This document shows positions 10,221 to 21,324 of a DNA stretch of 64,000 nt, piece after piece. The stretch's first letter is position 1; each line of letters begins with the position of its first letter. The translations under genes and the position numbers were made by a program. Below the pieces are notes generated by a model. The model saw only the letters and a list, made by a program, of their open reading frames with translations. It made no database searches and was not told where the DNA came from. This stretch comes from Nematopogon swammerdamellus (Eukaryota; Arthropoda; Insecta; Lepidoptera; Adelidae). The stretch lies in contig OX336350.1 of NCBI GenBank assembly GCA_946902875.1, forward strand, positions 17,970,048 through 18,034,047. The letters are read 5' to 3'.

Positions 10221-10600
10221 TTTATGGAAACTGACATGGATGACTGCATCACCTACTACATCCATGATGTTAGGCCATAACACGTTGGTGAACTAGGTGC
10301 CATGTCAGAGCTTCCCTTCATTTCATTTCGGCTAAACTGAACTGGACGGAAAACATGAACTATTTAAATGGCCATTTCAACCGACCTTTCCTTCAGTGCG
10401 CTGGTACCAACCCGGGCGGGTTAAACCCTACCACCTGGTAAGGTAAGAAGGGAAGGGACCCACAGTTTTACGTGGAATTCGAACCACGATCCTCCACCAA
10501 CGGTCGAGCGGTCACCCATCCATCCACTGACCGCGCTCAGGTATGCTTATGATCCGACCGACGCGACAGTAGACCGACCGCACCACTGAGCTACCGAGGC
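10221..10600 (-). repeat. SINE D, near full length
   Basis: On the minus strand: GCCTCGGTAGCTCAGTGG head (A box) at 10600, a 5S-like part reduced to GGTCAGTGGATGGATGGG with a short insertion, a B-box-like GGTTCGAATTCC, the common body, and a tail reaching the A-rich end at about 10221. Moderately diverged. Confidence 0.75.
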
Positions 10601-10744
10601 TGACTAATATAATACATAGAATCATGCCCGTTATTAAAACTAGCCTTCAAATATAATAATATAAAAAAATTATAAATCCAAATATAATAAAATCGTTTTT
10701 GACGTGAACGAACAACCCTTGCAGCATTTTAAAAGTATATTTGT

Positions 10745-11140
10745 GTGAATGGCGTAAATAGTTTATTCAATTCAAATTAACATAGTTATAAAATTATTAA
10801 CTAATCTAAAAATTATATAAACTAACTTAGGAAATAAACTAACTTAAAAAATAAATTTCATTTAGTGCTTTTGTCCCCGGGATTGTGCCGAGGATGCCAG
10901 CCGCGTTACCCCTCTGAATTGCCAGGCTTATCCTTTGGCGGAAGAAGGTGAGGCAAGAGGGGTGACCTATGGCAGCAGACATCCTCGACCCTATCTCGTG
11001 GACAAAAGCTATCGCCTCCTCAGACCAGGAGCCGAAGGTTTCGACCGCGAAAGCCAAAAACCAATAATTCAGGCTGATGTTTTCATATTTTTTGTGCTTT
11101 CTTTTGGCTGCAGCCTCCGCAGACGAACCCGGCTGCGGAA
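10745..11140 (-). pseudogene. LINE polyprotein C-terminal fragment with 3' UTR
   Basis: The minus-strand frame from about 11140 down to 10839 encodes about 100 residues with SAEAAAKRKHKKYENIS, then AVETFGSWSEEAIAFV, and RISLAIQRGNAAGILGT before the stop. This terminal domain is common in long invertebrate LINE-type reverse-transcriptase proteins. The 5' part is missing. The AT-rich 3' UTR runs down to about 10745. A second copy of the last 40 residues is at 38400-38531. Confidence 0.55.
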
Positions 11141-11210
11141 TATATTTTATTTTGAAATATTAAAAAAATATTATTAAATCCATCCATCCATGTTTCGCCG
11201 TGTATCACGT

Positions 11211-11439
11211 TAGAGTGTTTTCATTTTACGAAGGCACGCGGGGTACGAGGTAGGAAGTGGTGCGAGAGGATACCGCGCGGAGCTCAGTAGAGAACGAACT
11301 CGGTGCCCGGTCGGTACACACGTTCTACACGTCTACGCATCGCTCCGTCGAACCGAGTCGTTCCCTACTGAGCTCCGCACGGTCTCGCATCACTTCCTAC
11401 CTCATACCCCTCGTGCCTTCGTAAAATGAAAACACTCTA
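11211..11439. mobile_element. 229-bp foldback MITE
   Basis: Almost the whole unit is one inverted repeat: TAGAGTGTTTTCATTTTACG at the left, its complement at the right, and further pairing (GAGCTCAGTAG, GAACTCGGT) toward a centre near 11325. The flanks CGT/CGT and the TA at the ends are compatible with a 3-bp or a TA target duplication. Non-coding. Confidence 0.65.
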
Positions 11440-11605
11440 CGTATTTAACGTGTATTGTGCGATAGTTAGGTAGATAATACGCACAGAAATGAACTTTAAT
11501 GTCGAACACACCGCGCAACGATTGAAACCTCGATTGAAACAGAACATTGGCTCGCATGAAGGAATAGAGAAGCCCATTTGAGCAGTGGGCTGTAGTCTGG
11601 ACATT

Positions 11606-11891
11606 TTTTTTATGGTAACTGACACGGTTGGCCACATCACCTACAACATCCGTGATGTCGGCCCATAACACCGGGAGAACTTGGTGCCATGTCAGTGCTT
11701 CCCTTCGGTCGTGCCGGCTACACTGAACTGGACGGAAAACACAAACTATTTACATAGCCGTTTCGACGGACCTTTCATTCATTGCGGTGGTACCAACCCG
11801 GGCGGGTTAAACCCTACCACCCAGTAATATAAGAAGGGAGTCATATCCCTTAGTCGCCTTTAATTACATACACGGGGAGAGATGCAGTGGT
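11606..11891 (-). repeat. SINE E, near-complete
   Basis: Minus-strand copy: the A tail appears as TTTTTTTTATGG at 11606, then the shared D/E body, then the E head (CACGGGGAGAGATGCAGTGG) truncated at 11891. One change in the GTCGTAAAAGGCGAC block (TTTAATTACATA). Confidence 0.75.
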
Positions 11892-12120
11892 CTGAAACAT
11901 AGTCTGAAAATAGCGGTGAAGGAAGTCGAACTCGTGTGTTCCGTGCCATACCGTTTTCCGTGAGAACTTTAAGACGTAGGATTTTCGCTTAGGTTTTGCT
12001 GTAAATTATAAGAGAGGCCCTATCTTCCATTAACAAAGGTTGACTGGCAGAGATTGCCATAGGTAATAAGTCCACCTTTTGAAAATCTTTTATAATGTAA
12101 GTACAATCAAGGATATTTCT

Positions 12121-12290
12121 ATTCTACTCCACTGCACTGCGCTGCGCTGCGCTGCGCTGCGCTCCGCTGCGCTCCGCTGCGCTCCCCTGCGCTCCGCTGC
12201 GCTCCGCTGCGCTCCGCTCCGCTCCGCTCCGCTCCACTCCACTCCACTCCACTCTATTCTATTGTTTTCTATTCTATTCTATTCTATATT
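12121..12290. repeat. Pentanucleotide repeat (CTGCG, CTCCG, CTCCA, CTATT)
   Basis: Five-base units whose sequence drifts along the array from CTGCG to CTCCG to CTCCA to CTATT. This gives a frame of Leu/Ala/Ser repeats with no gene character. A run of Gs follows at 12331-12348. Confidence 0.9.
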
Positions 12291-12535
12291 TCTTTTTTTT
12301 GTCGAAATTTTAGACGGTTTCGGAGATAAGGGAGGGGGGGGGGGGGGGATGCTAGATTTTTAAATATTTACTTTAATCGCTTTTAAGCTATGCATTTTAA
12401 TAATATCAAAATATATATATTTGTATTCCTTTTAAGGAGCCCTTATCAACGATATGCCACATGATGCGCTTAAATATTTTATTTTTACTTTTTAATTTAC
12501 TCCCAAAATCTAAATTCGTTCATTTACGCTATTCT

Positions 12536-13610
12536 TTTTTTTTTTTTTTTTTTATGTGAACCAGCATGGGTGGCTGTGCCGAGGGACCAATGGTGCAGTC
12601 GACAGAGCCAAAATCACCTCTCCTCGCGAAACCACGCTCAGTTAGGTGCCATGCCAGCAGATTTGCGGACTGTTGCTAGGCTGTCTAGCCCGTTAATACG
12701 ACGCTTGAAGACACCCAGGTTAAAGGATTCAGGAAATACACTCGCCGGAAGACAGTTCCACACTCTAGCGGTGCGACAGAGAAACGATTTAGAGAACCGA
12801 TGGGTTCTCAGAAGCCCAATGTCAACAACAAAAGGGTGCTGAGTCTCTCTGCGACGAGTCATGCGGAGATAGGACGGGTGGCAGGGAATAAGGGATGCTA
12901 GTTCCGCAGAGCAGCGTCCGTGATAGTATCTGTAAAACAGACTAAGCGAACCCACAAATCGTCTGTGACTCAGGGACTCCAGACCATCTGTAAGTTTCGG
13001 GTCACCAACAAGACGGATGGCTCGGCGCTGTATCGAGTCCAAGGATGCTAGCAGATAATGGGGACTACCCTCCCAGATGTGACTGCAGTACTCCATCACC
13101 GGCCTAATCTGTGTTTTGTACAACAGGAATAGTTGAGCCGGTGAGAAGAACCGCCGATTGCGGAAAAGTATTCCCAATTTTCTGGATGCAGTTTTGGCCT
13201 TAGACTCGATTAGTTGCCGGAAACCCACGTCTTTGGAAATAGTGGTGCCCAGGAGGTCCAGGTGTTCCGAGACAGGTACGACGCTGCCTTGGAAACTTGC
13301 TTGGAAAGGAAAGGGATCGACCTTAGCAGATAATGCGCAGCACTGAGTCTTGCTAACGTTGAAGGCGACAAGGTTCTCCTGGCCCCATATAGCTACTTTT
13401 CCGAGAACGTTATCGACCTTATCAACAACTGAACGTTGAGCCTCCCTGTGCCGCGAATCTCTACTCTTCCAGTCCTTAACATAGCCCTCGTGCTCCGTGC
13501 TGTCGTCTGCATAGCTGTGTATCATGCCCAAGGACAGTAGATCGTTTATAAAGATTAAGAAAAGCGTAGGCGACAGAACAGAGCCCTGCGGAACACCAGC
13601 TTTGTCCATT
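12536..13610 (-). pseudogene. 5'-truncated Jockey/CR1-type LINE: reverse-transcriptase C-terminal half
   Basis: The minus strand has one open frame of 323 codons (12638-13609). It starts inside the reverse-transcriptase domain: GVPQGSVLSP near residue 5, the catalytic YADD-type motif SYADDS near residue 33, then the thumb/connection region (RPVMEYCSHIWEG, LDSIQRRAIRLVGDP) and the conserved end (TARVWNCLPASVFP). The 3' UTR and a poly(A) tail (the T run at 12536-12553) follow. The endonuclease and the first RT motifs are missing. The RT part is not interrupted, so the insertion is fairly young. Related fragment: 36661-37272. Confidence 0.8.
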
Positions 13611-13669
13611 CATTCGTTTCATTCGTCCGTGATTGGGTCATCAAACTCTATATATTTACCGAATATAAA

Positions 13670-13790
13670 CTTTTTTGGTCCAGTGGATTCGGAGAAAATA
13701 GGCTGTGACAGACGGACAGACAGACAGACAAGAGTGATTCTATATGGGTTCCTTTTTTCCTCTTTTGAAGTACGGAACCCTAACATAAAT
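13670..13790 (-). repeat. Repeat C fragment
   Basis: Short GACAGACGGACAGACAGACA tract followed by a GGGTTCC...GGAACCCTAAC pair, the signature of repeat C. Non-coding. Confidence 0.5.
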
Positions 13791-13923
13791 CTAACAATTC
13801 CTTTACCGATAGCGAACCCTCGAGCAGAGCTAGTGTTGAATATAAATCTATTTTGGTAGCACTTCATTTCTTTCCATTCGTAGTTTTGCAATAAAAAAAA
13901 AGTAAAACCGAACTATTACCTAA

Positions 13924-14122
13924 AAAAAACTATTTAAAAAAATATAAAAACCGCCTTCAAAAATGTATGAAATAAAAAAATAAAAATCGAACCCTAGAGT
14001 TGAAGGCGGTCGGTTATTTTTGCTTGCTTTAGCACCACCGCCTTCAACTCTAGGGTTCGATTTTTATTTTTTTATTTCATACATTTTTGAAGGCGGTTTT
14101 TATATTTTTTTAAATAGTTTTT
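13924..14122. repeat. Long near-perfect hairpin (86-bp arms), part of repeat K
   Basis: Left arm 13924-14010 and right arm 14037-14122 are almost exact reverse complements with a 26-base spacer. The arms contain AACCGCCTTCAA and CCCTAGAGTTGAAGGCGGT. Transcripts through it would fold into an 86-bp duplex. Confidence 0.85.
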
Positions 14123-14362
14123 TATTTCACAGTTTTTTAGTAATTTTTATTTGCTATTAATGTACTCGGCGGCCTCGCTTTCCAATCCGATCTTGACCCA
14201 AAAAAAATGGGACCACCTTGGAGCTAGACTGAACCGAACACAAAAACAATCATCGAAATCGGTTCACAATTGGGGAAGATATTGCTGAACATACATAAAA
14301 AAAAATACATACAGCCGAACATAGAACCACCTCCTTTTTTGAAGTCGGTTAAAAATTACCGA
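14123..14362 (+). repeat. Repeat K body and 3' terminus
   Basis: AT-rich body with the segment ATCATCGAAATCGGTTCACA and a CATACATAAAA stretch, ending in CACCTCCTTTTTTGAAG TCGGTTAAAA. The terminus is similar to the one at 4965-5000. Its complement resembles the hairpin arms, so the element may have TTTTAACCGACTTC-type inverted ends. Confidence 0.5.
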
Positions 14363-14997
14363 GCATTGCATCCTACTCCAACCCGCAATTTCCTCCATGC
14401 AAGCGCGGGATGTGCGCGCGTGCTCGCTTGCCTGGTGTGGGACAAGGGCAAATCTATACCGAAGCATTATTACGTAGGTATTTTCCAAAGCTGGATGTTC
14501 GTTACGCTGTCGATGCAGCCACGTGAAAAATTCATTTCAGTTCATTATTCAACAGTTCAACAGCGGGTCCGATTGGGTCTCCACTCTCTCAACTTCCACA
14601 ATCAATTTTCAACCTTATTAAACCAATAATAAGTTGATTTTTCGTCGAACAACGAAGTGTAGAGTTCAGCGGCTGGAAAAAATTGTCAGAATGCGAAAAT
14701 TCTTGAAGGCTGGCTGATTACTAAAGGGATAATAGGCTTGAAATGTTAACGAATTTTATTGAAATATCTCTGACGATCTCTAAAATGTCAGTGAATTCAA
14801 TTGAGAAATGATTGGTTTGAGCTTTATGCTAATTCATTGTATAAACAAAAGTGTTATAATAGTAAAATGAAGAGAGTGGAAGGAAACCGCCAAACGGTGA
14901 AAGTGGGTGAAACGCGCCAACACTGGTCAGGTCTCAACACTGTTTTGGACTGGTCTCAAAATTCTGTAAGGAAACTGCCTGGTACGTGACTCCATCC

Positions 14998-15330
14998 AAC
15001 CACACTACACTACACTACGCTACGCTACGCTACGCTACGCTACGCTACGCTACGCTACACTACACTACACTACACTACACTAACACTACGCTACGCTACA
15101 CTACACTACACTACACTACACTAACACTACACTACACTACACTACACTACACTACACTACACTACACTTCACTACACTACACTACACTACACTACACTAC
15201 ACTACACTACACTACACTACACTACACTACACTACACTACACTACACTAACACTACACTACACTACACAACCACCACATCACAGTACACTACACTACACT
15301 ACATTACACAACACTACACACTGCATTGAC
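14998..15330. repeat. (CTACA)n pentanucleotide satellite
   Basis: About 330 bp of CTACA/CTACG units with occasional CTAACA phase shifts. The apparent 121-codon frame is a repeat artefact (His/Tyr/Thr/Leu). It is not the insect telomere repeat TTAGG in either orientation. Confidence 0.95.
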
Positions 15331-15587
15331 ACTCATCCCACAGCCCACTAACTAAACTAAGTATGTCTAACCAGGGAAACAAAATATGGCCAGACTTCAA
15401 TGAATATACAACTTATAATTTATCTGTTTGTGATTGATTAGGCTGTCTGTTTTCTAATAAATAAATAAACAGCCTGATTCTCCCATCACTCGCACTTTTT
15501 ATTTACTTTTCTATTAAAATTTGCTGACTTTTCACTGGCTCCTAGAGTTTTACTTATTTATTTTCAACTTTTAGCGAAACAACTAAT

Positions 15588-15710
15588 GAAATGAAATGAA
15601 ATGAAAATATACTTTATTGTACACGATTGCATAAAAGGGTCGCAAAAGGCGAGTTCAATGCGTTGCTGCATACTTTACGAATTAACCTTTGAGATGTGGA
15701 AAACGCGTAA
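15588..15710 (-). repeat. LINE 3' end with (TTTCA)n tail
   Basis: The minus strand reads through AAGGTTAATTCG and GTGTACAATAAAGTATA into a repeated TTTCAT tail (15588-15602). This matches the mode of 3' tailing of the complete LINE at 45316-50606, but the sequence is different. 5'-truncated, non-coding. Confidence 0.5.
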
Positions 15711-15757
15711 CGGCGGCCAATACAGTACTAAGGAATGGAGAGAAAGGTACATAGGAC

Positions 15758-17215
15758 AATTGGACGTAGATACACCAAAATGTACCAACCCACAATTTCG
15801 TCAAAAATGAGTTAAATATACCAAATTGTATCTAAAGACCAATATTTCATTTTGCAAAAATGTACTACCCTAATTTAAGAACGCTGCGCGAGATAGCATG
15901 TGGGTTGGTCTGGTGAATTTAAAAAAATCAATATAAATACATTGCCAAAATGTACCAAGCAGTGTGAAAACACCTTAAGTATGGGAATTGACCAAGAAGG
16001 AAATTTACCAAAAGGAACCAAGCAGCTTGGAATATTTTTGCGATGGATAAAATAATCATGAAAACAATCTACATAATATGCGAAAATGTTTCAAGAGGCT
16101 TGGAACGTTTTTGCTTATTATAAAATATTATGAAGTGGAGTAATTATTTATTTTTCCAAAACATACCACCACGTGGCTTGGTCGATTTTCGCAAAAAAAA
16201 AAAAGTTACAAGCAACGATTATAATTTTGCGAAAACATAATGTATGTTGGACATACACGAAAACCATTTTAACTACTCACACTGCAAGATAAAGACGACT
16301 CGTAACTCGCGTAAAGGAAAATAAAAAAAATCATAACTCCCAAATTAACTTTTTTAAAACAAAGATATTGAGTCAATCTACAATATAAAATATATATTTA
16401 AAAGTGCCCTTTTTAAACCCCCTAAAAACGGTTATTTTAAGCGGGTTTTTGCGATTTTCTCAAAAACTCTCAAACTTGTTTAATTTTTTTTTCTCTCAAT
16501 CTTGTAGCTCTCGTCGATACGCGTCATTTGACAACCTAATTATGTCCGTAACCCCAAAACTTACGACACCAGGGCCACTTCGCACTCTCGCTGGAAATAG
16601 GAGATTATACTAAAGCGATCGAAAAGACATTTCCAATGTCAAAAGGAGTGTCCTTATATTATTTTCATGAGAAAGAACTTCGAAGAGAACTTTAAAGAAC
16701 TTAACATAGCAAAAAGGATTCGGGGAAACCAGACCGAGCTGACAAAAGACGTATTATTGCCATTATAGCCAAATGGGAAACAAATTGCTTCTAAAAAATT
16801 GGCAGATATTAAAGTCTATACATTGGTCTATCTATACCTATAGATTTATTCCACAAGATTGCATTGGTTTTTATAACCTTAAGTATTGCTAGTTTTAAGT
16901 ATTTTTTTTCTCTCTTTCCTTTTTATAACACTAAAGCTTTGCTGGTATATTTTGGTGTAATTATTTTATTAGACAACCCCTATTATGCAAAAACGTACCA
17001 ACTGAAGTTTTTCATGAAAAACTATTTGAATTGATTTTGTTTTAGCCCATTTTTCAGTGTCAAAAAATAGATTAAAATCTATTCTAAATTATTGTATAAA
17101 ATAGTTACTGAAAAGAGCTACTTATGATGAATAGTGCACAAGTAAACTTTAAACTCAATTATCTCAAAACTAGTTGATTGTGGATTGGTACATTTTGGTC
17201 TATCTACGTCCAATT
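15758..17215. mobile_element. Element N: 1.46-kb inverted-repeat element
   Basis: The ends are inverted repeats of about 32 bp: AATTGGACGTAGATACACCA at 15758 and its complement ending at 17215, continuing with AAAATGTACCAA. The interior is AT-rich with scattered GTACC/GGAACC and AAGCAGCTTGG-like motifs. It holds only one small frame (16404-16613, 69 codons) with no recognisable domain. No transposase is visible, so it is probably non-autonomous. Target duplication unclear; the ends abut AATT. Confidence 0.6.
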
Positions 17216-17374
17216 ATTAATCTACTGAGATCCAGATCGGTAAAGTTTCCACATTTAAATACAATATATGTGTCAAACAAAACTGTCTATAATAGAATAA
17301 ATTTTGAATAAAGTTAAATAAATTAATAATAAACATAAAACAATTTGAAAGTGAATTAAATATAAGAATAACAT

Positions 17375-17610
17375 ACCACACGCCGTATCCCGACAATCGG
17401 AGTAAGCAGAGTAATCGGTGTTGTGCTGCAAGTACTCTCATAAATTACAGCACAACACCGACCACCACGTTTAGCAAAGTATTCGGACAAGATAACTATC
17501 AGGCAGCAAGTAAGCCACGAACGCCCACCTGCTGTATGACTCGGCGGAAAGACCTTGCCAAGGTGAGAGGTGGCTAGGCTGTCGCCCTTATGTACGGCAT
17601 CTTGTCCTTA
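17375..17610 (-). repeat. Repeat F, well preserved
   Basis: It reads ACCACACGCCGTATCCCGAC, then the GTGTTGTGCTGCA...CAGCACAACACCGAC hairpin (17418-17461), TTCGGACAAGATAACTATCA and GACTCGGCGGAAAGACC. This is the best copy of the family and useful as a reference. Non-coding. Confidence 0.7.
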
Positions 17611-17650
17611 TTAAGAATAAATTAGTACATATTAACCAATACGCAATATA

Positions 17651-17946
17651 CAGGGTGTTGCAGTTACCCCCGTAATATTTTTAACTGACATACGGAGGTT
17701 ATTCTATATGTGAAACTAAACAAATTCTGTGAAGAAAAAAAAAATTGAAACAAAAAAAAAATTTTACCCTACAAATTTTAAAATACCTGTTCTCAAAATG
17801 TATGGAGAAAAAAATATTTTTTTCTTCAAATAAAAAAGTCGTAGAACAAAAGTTGTTCTATTCAACGTAGAGAACAAACCCCTTTCGGGTTTTACGGTTG
17901 GGGTTGCAACACCGTGTATAATTACGGTTGGGGTTGCAACACCGTG
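17651..17946. mobile_element. TA-flanked MITE with duplicated right end
   Basis: Left end CAGGGTGTTGCA at 17651 and right end TGCAACACCGTG ending at 17946 are inverted with few mismatches, each flanked by TA, as in Tc1/mariner-type insertions. The right terminus is present twice in direct tandem, offset 31 bp (17891 and 17922). AT-rich and non-coding inside. Confidence 0.6.
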
Positions 17947-18029
17947 TATAAAAATTTACTCAATTGAGCTAATATAATTTTTATTTTACACAAAGTAATT
18001 TAAAGTTTTAATATATTTGAGTTGAATAA

Positions 18030-18260
18030 ATCTACATGGTTCGTGACTCCTCTACCGTTTGAAATGTTCCGAACAACCCATGACGGTCGCCGCCGCCGCC
18101 GCGCCGGCGCGCCCGGAAGGCTGCGACGTCCCTGGCAGTTGCGGACGTGTCAATAAATATTAGATGTGGGATCTGGGACGTCCCCTGGTGCCGCCGCGTC
18201 GTCGCCGTGTCTCCGTGACCGCCTTCGAAGACGCACGGTACCTCCGGAGCATCGTGCAAG
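18030..18260. other. CpG-rich patch without recognised gene
   Basis: A (CGC)n-containing, CpG-dense stretch in AT-rich surroundings. The minus strand has a 75-codon frame that I cannot match to any family; it may be chance in GC-rich sequence. It could be a 5' UTR/promoter fragment of a host gene or a captured piece in a transposon. Confidence 0.3.
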
Positions 18261-18429
18261 ATACCGAAAATACTAATAGCAATAAGTTGACCGATAGCTA
18301 AAACTGAATGATTTACATAGCGGTTTCATTCAGTGCGGCGGTACCAATCCGGATTGGTACCAACCCCACCACCTAGTAACGTAAGGGAAGATACTTTTTT
18401 TTACAATATAAATTTTTGAAGTGAAACTT

Positions 18430-18850
18430 CTTTAGCGGCGCTTGGCACTTTTTTAGGTGGGTAAAACATGTTAAAACCGCGTCATCGCGTCATCGCGTCA
18501 GCGTCAGATTTATTTTTATTATTTAAAATGTAACCTTAAAGTGGCGCGGGATCAATTCCGTTCGTCTCTCAGTGACAGTGGGAATCCGATATTCGTTTGG
18601 TCGTTTATGTGATTTCGTGGCTCAATGGTAAGAATGTAGGATTTGTATTTTATGACCATGGGTTCGAGTCCCTCAAAAATTTTTTTGTATTTTTTTCCTT
18701 TGTTTTCTTTTTTAAGCAATGTTACGGTGTTTAATTTTTTTTTAGGGTGTTTAGTTTTTTTTATAACCACCTAAGAATTATTTTCGGAAATACAAAAAGT
18801 TTTCACTTCTGCCGGCACTCCCGGAGTGCTACTGTGGCTTTTTACAATAC
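18430..18850 (+). repeat. SINE J (tRNA-headed) within a larger repeat
   Basis: From GAATCCGATATTCGTTTGG (about 18580) the plus strand has A box GTGGCTCAATGG and B box GGGTTCGAGTCCC, then a T-rich body, ending at TTTCGGAAATAC (about 18785). The flanks (GACGCGATGACG block at 18480-18500, inverted; GCCGGCACTCCCGGAGTG at 18812) recur around the array at 25735-26385, so this SINE-like segment sits in or belongs to a longer repeat. Second SINE copy at 33319-33515. Confidence 0.6.
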
Positions 18851-19045
18851 AATAAGGTTCTATGTTATTGTCCAAGCAAGAAATAGGCCATCGTCGATCA
18901 ACTAAACCAGGTACATTAAGATAAGATAATACAACTTCGGTGATCAAGTTTTTTATCACAATCCAAATAACAAAAAAAAAACCAATTAAATTAGGTAATA
19001 GCCAGAATAAAAATTTTACAACAATAACAGATTGTAAACGTAAAT

Positions 19046-19115
19046 TTAATTCATCATCATCATCATCAGCCTGTATCGGTCCACTGCTGGACATAGGCCT
19101 CTCCCAAGGCACGCC
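19046..19115 (-). pseudogene. RTE LINE 3' end with TGA-repeat tail
   Basis: The minus strand encodes LGEAYVQQWTDTG followed directly by a (TGA)n stop/tail. This is the typical end of insect RTE-type reverse-transcriptase proteins, where the stop codon merges with the 3' microsatellite. Only about 20 codons remain. Confidence 0.7.
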
Positions 19116-20039
19116 ACCACACGCAGTCTTCAGCTCTTCTTATTTTTAAATTTAATTATAATAATAAAATAAATTATTTTATTAATAGTTAATTAAAGTA
19201 AAATATAATGCTAATTAAAGTATTACATAAACAAGACCAAAAACAATGTGTGCCTATTAAATATTTACTAAATAAAAAAAACTAGTGACTATAGAAACAA
19301 AGAGAGCGGTTGAGGAGATTTTCGTGATTTATTTACTCCAGTGCAGAGCCGCCTAGGATTATGCCACCCCCTACAACCTCCCCTCTTCCCTGCGGGTCGC
19401 TGAATAAGGGTATCAACCCTGCCCATCCCCCAAACGTCTGAGCTGAAGGTCGCGAGGCTGTGCATGGATACTTTGTAGAATTGAAATTGGGACATTGTGC
19501 TGCATTATTTTGGCAGTGTAAAAGGCCGACTTCTCACTTAATCCAATTTATTGCAGTCAACCTTGTAGCCAACAACTCATTAGCAATATTAGTGTACCGA
19601 TTTTCTGACTGCTTTCTTTCGCCAGAGCAAATTAAATAAAAATTAATAAGGTTGTATCAACCCGGGAGATAAACCCCATGGATGATAAACCCTGCCACCT
19701 AGTAATGTAAGAAAGAAGAGAAGGACCGTGCAGTTTTACGCGGAATCTGAACCACGGCCATCCTCCCTCCAACGGTATGTCACCAATCCAAGTTCAGACA
19801 GGGTTTGTGTCCCTCCCAAAATATTTCAAAATTAGTATAGAAACACCTTATATAAACACTAATTATTCCAAACTAAAATGTTCTAAACCTTTTACTTTTT
19901 AAAGTAAAAAATGAAAGCAAAAAATCCCCCAGCCTGCGTACCTGAGAGAGCCCGCCCTAATCTTTTATTTTATCCCGGCTCTTCTAGCTTAAGGCGAGAA
20001 CTCCAAATAAATTGGAATAAATAGCGCAAAATAAAATAC

Positions 20040-20166
20040 CCCCCCCCCCCCTCTTCTGTTTTCCCACCCGCTCCCCTCCCCCCCCCCCCCCCTCCTTCTG
20101 TTCCCCTCTGCCCCTCCTCCTCCCCCGCGGTGCGTCTCGTCCCTCCCGCGGACGTCGCGCGCACAT
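20040..20166. repeat. C-rich low-complexity tract
   Basis: Poly(C) and CCCCTCC runs. The glycine/arginine-rich minus-strand frames here are composition artefacts. Confidence 0.85.
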
Positions 20167-20283
20167 CTAGGATTACGATTGATGAATACTTGAATACGAA
20201 TCTACATTCTCATCCTGTGGCCGCGTAGGGTTACCACGTGCGCCCGACAAATACCTAGTTTTCCAAATAGTTTGATAAGACGT

Positions 20284-20732
20284 AACGTACCCATACCACG
20301 TGACCGGTGTGGAGGGAGGGAGGGGTTTGACAAAATACCACGACGGGTCACAGGGGGAGGGTGGTTATTCACTCTGTCACGTGGTATTTCAAAATATAGT
20401 TTAAGAAGATTAAAAAAAACGCAGTGGAGGTCTGAGACACACCAAAACAGTCGCTTCGGAGGCGTGGACAGGCAATTTTTTTTTCTAAGAACTCGACGTG
20501 CACTGTACAGTTAATATTTTTTATTTCTGTGGTACAATTACACCAAAAAGATTCACCTGGTCACATTCAAAACTGAAAATACAACCTTTAATGTTTAATC
20601 CACATAAATACATTGAACAACAGCAAGTTGTGAAATACCAGATGAAAGCTGGGGGAGGGGGGGTTAGTTAAGATACCACGCGCGTTCACAGGGGGGAGTG
20701 GCCTAAAATCGGTCACGTGGTATGGGTAAGTT
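20284..20732. mobile_element. Element O: inverted-repeat MITE with CACGTG ends
   Basis: Left end AACGTACCCATACCACGTG at 20284 and its complement ending at 20732 match at all but one of 22 positions. The interior has two further ATACCACG...GTCACAGGGGG blocks, so sub-repeats are present on both halves. Non-coding. Target duplication not obvious. Confidence 0.6.
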
Positions 20733-21324
20733 CCCTTAAGAGTGTCGAATACTCATGAAACTCAAAAGTTGTGTTTCGCGTTTTGAATGGTGTGCATTAT
20801 ATTATTTAGTTTTAAGAAATAAGAACAAATATATGTGCCTAAAGTACAACCTATGAACTAGGCATGGCATTAGTGGGTGTTACTAGATAGTAGCCAGTAG
20901 TGCACCGTCTGGATTAATTAAGGTCCCCGCCTTTAATGCTTTTCTCTTATCAGTTTCCATAAAAAAATATTTGACTTATACTATTAAAATTTTTCAATAT
21001 TTCTTTATCAATTTCTGTTGTGACAGCCCTGCACTGCCGCTGTGCACAGTGGGTGATTGATGTATTTCTAACTCACGTGGTCCAACGTTCAGCCAGGCAC
21101 GACTAACGAGCGCGTGACGAGGGTACATCATCATTGCAGGCCCTGGACCCGCGAGCCAGCCCTGCCCTCCCCCCCGCCCCGGCGCTGCCGGCGCGACAGA
21201 ACCCTGACCGCAGATGTCGGACTGATTTGAGTGGAGCGCGTATTTCATGCGTGAGCGCGGGGAAACTAAACAGGTGGAGATGCTGGCGACATTGCATAAA
21301 ATCGCATGATTGAAAAAAATCCTG

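Noticed and set aside
14986..15351. 121-codon frame in the CTACA satellite, and possible telomere sequence
   Set aside because: The peptide is a pure repeat artefact, and the unit is not the insect telomere motif TTAGG/CCTAA.
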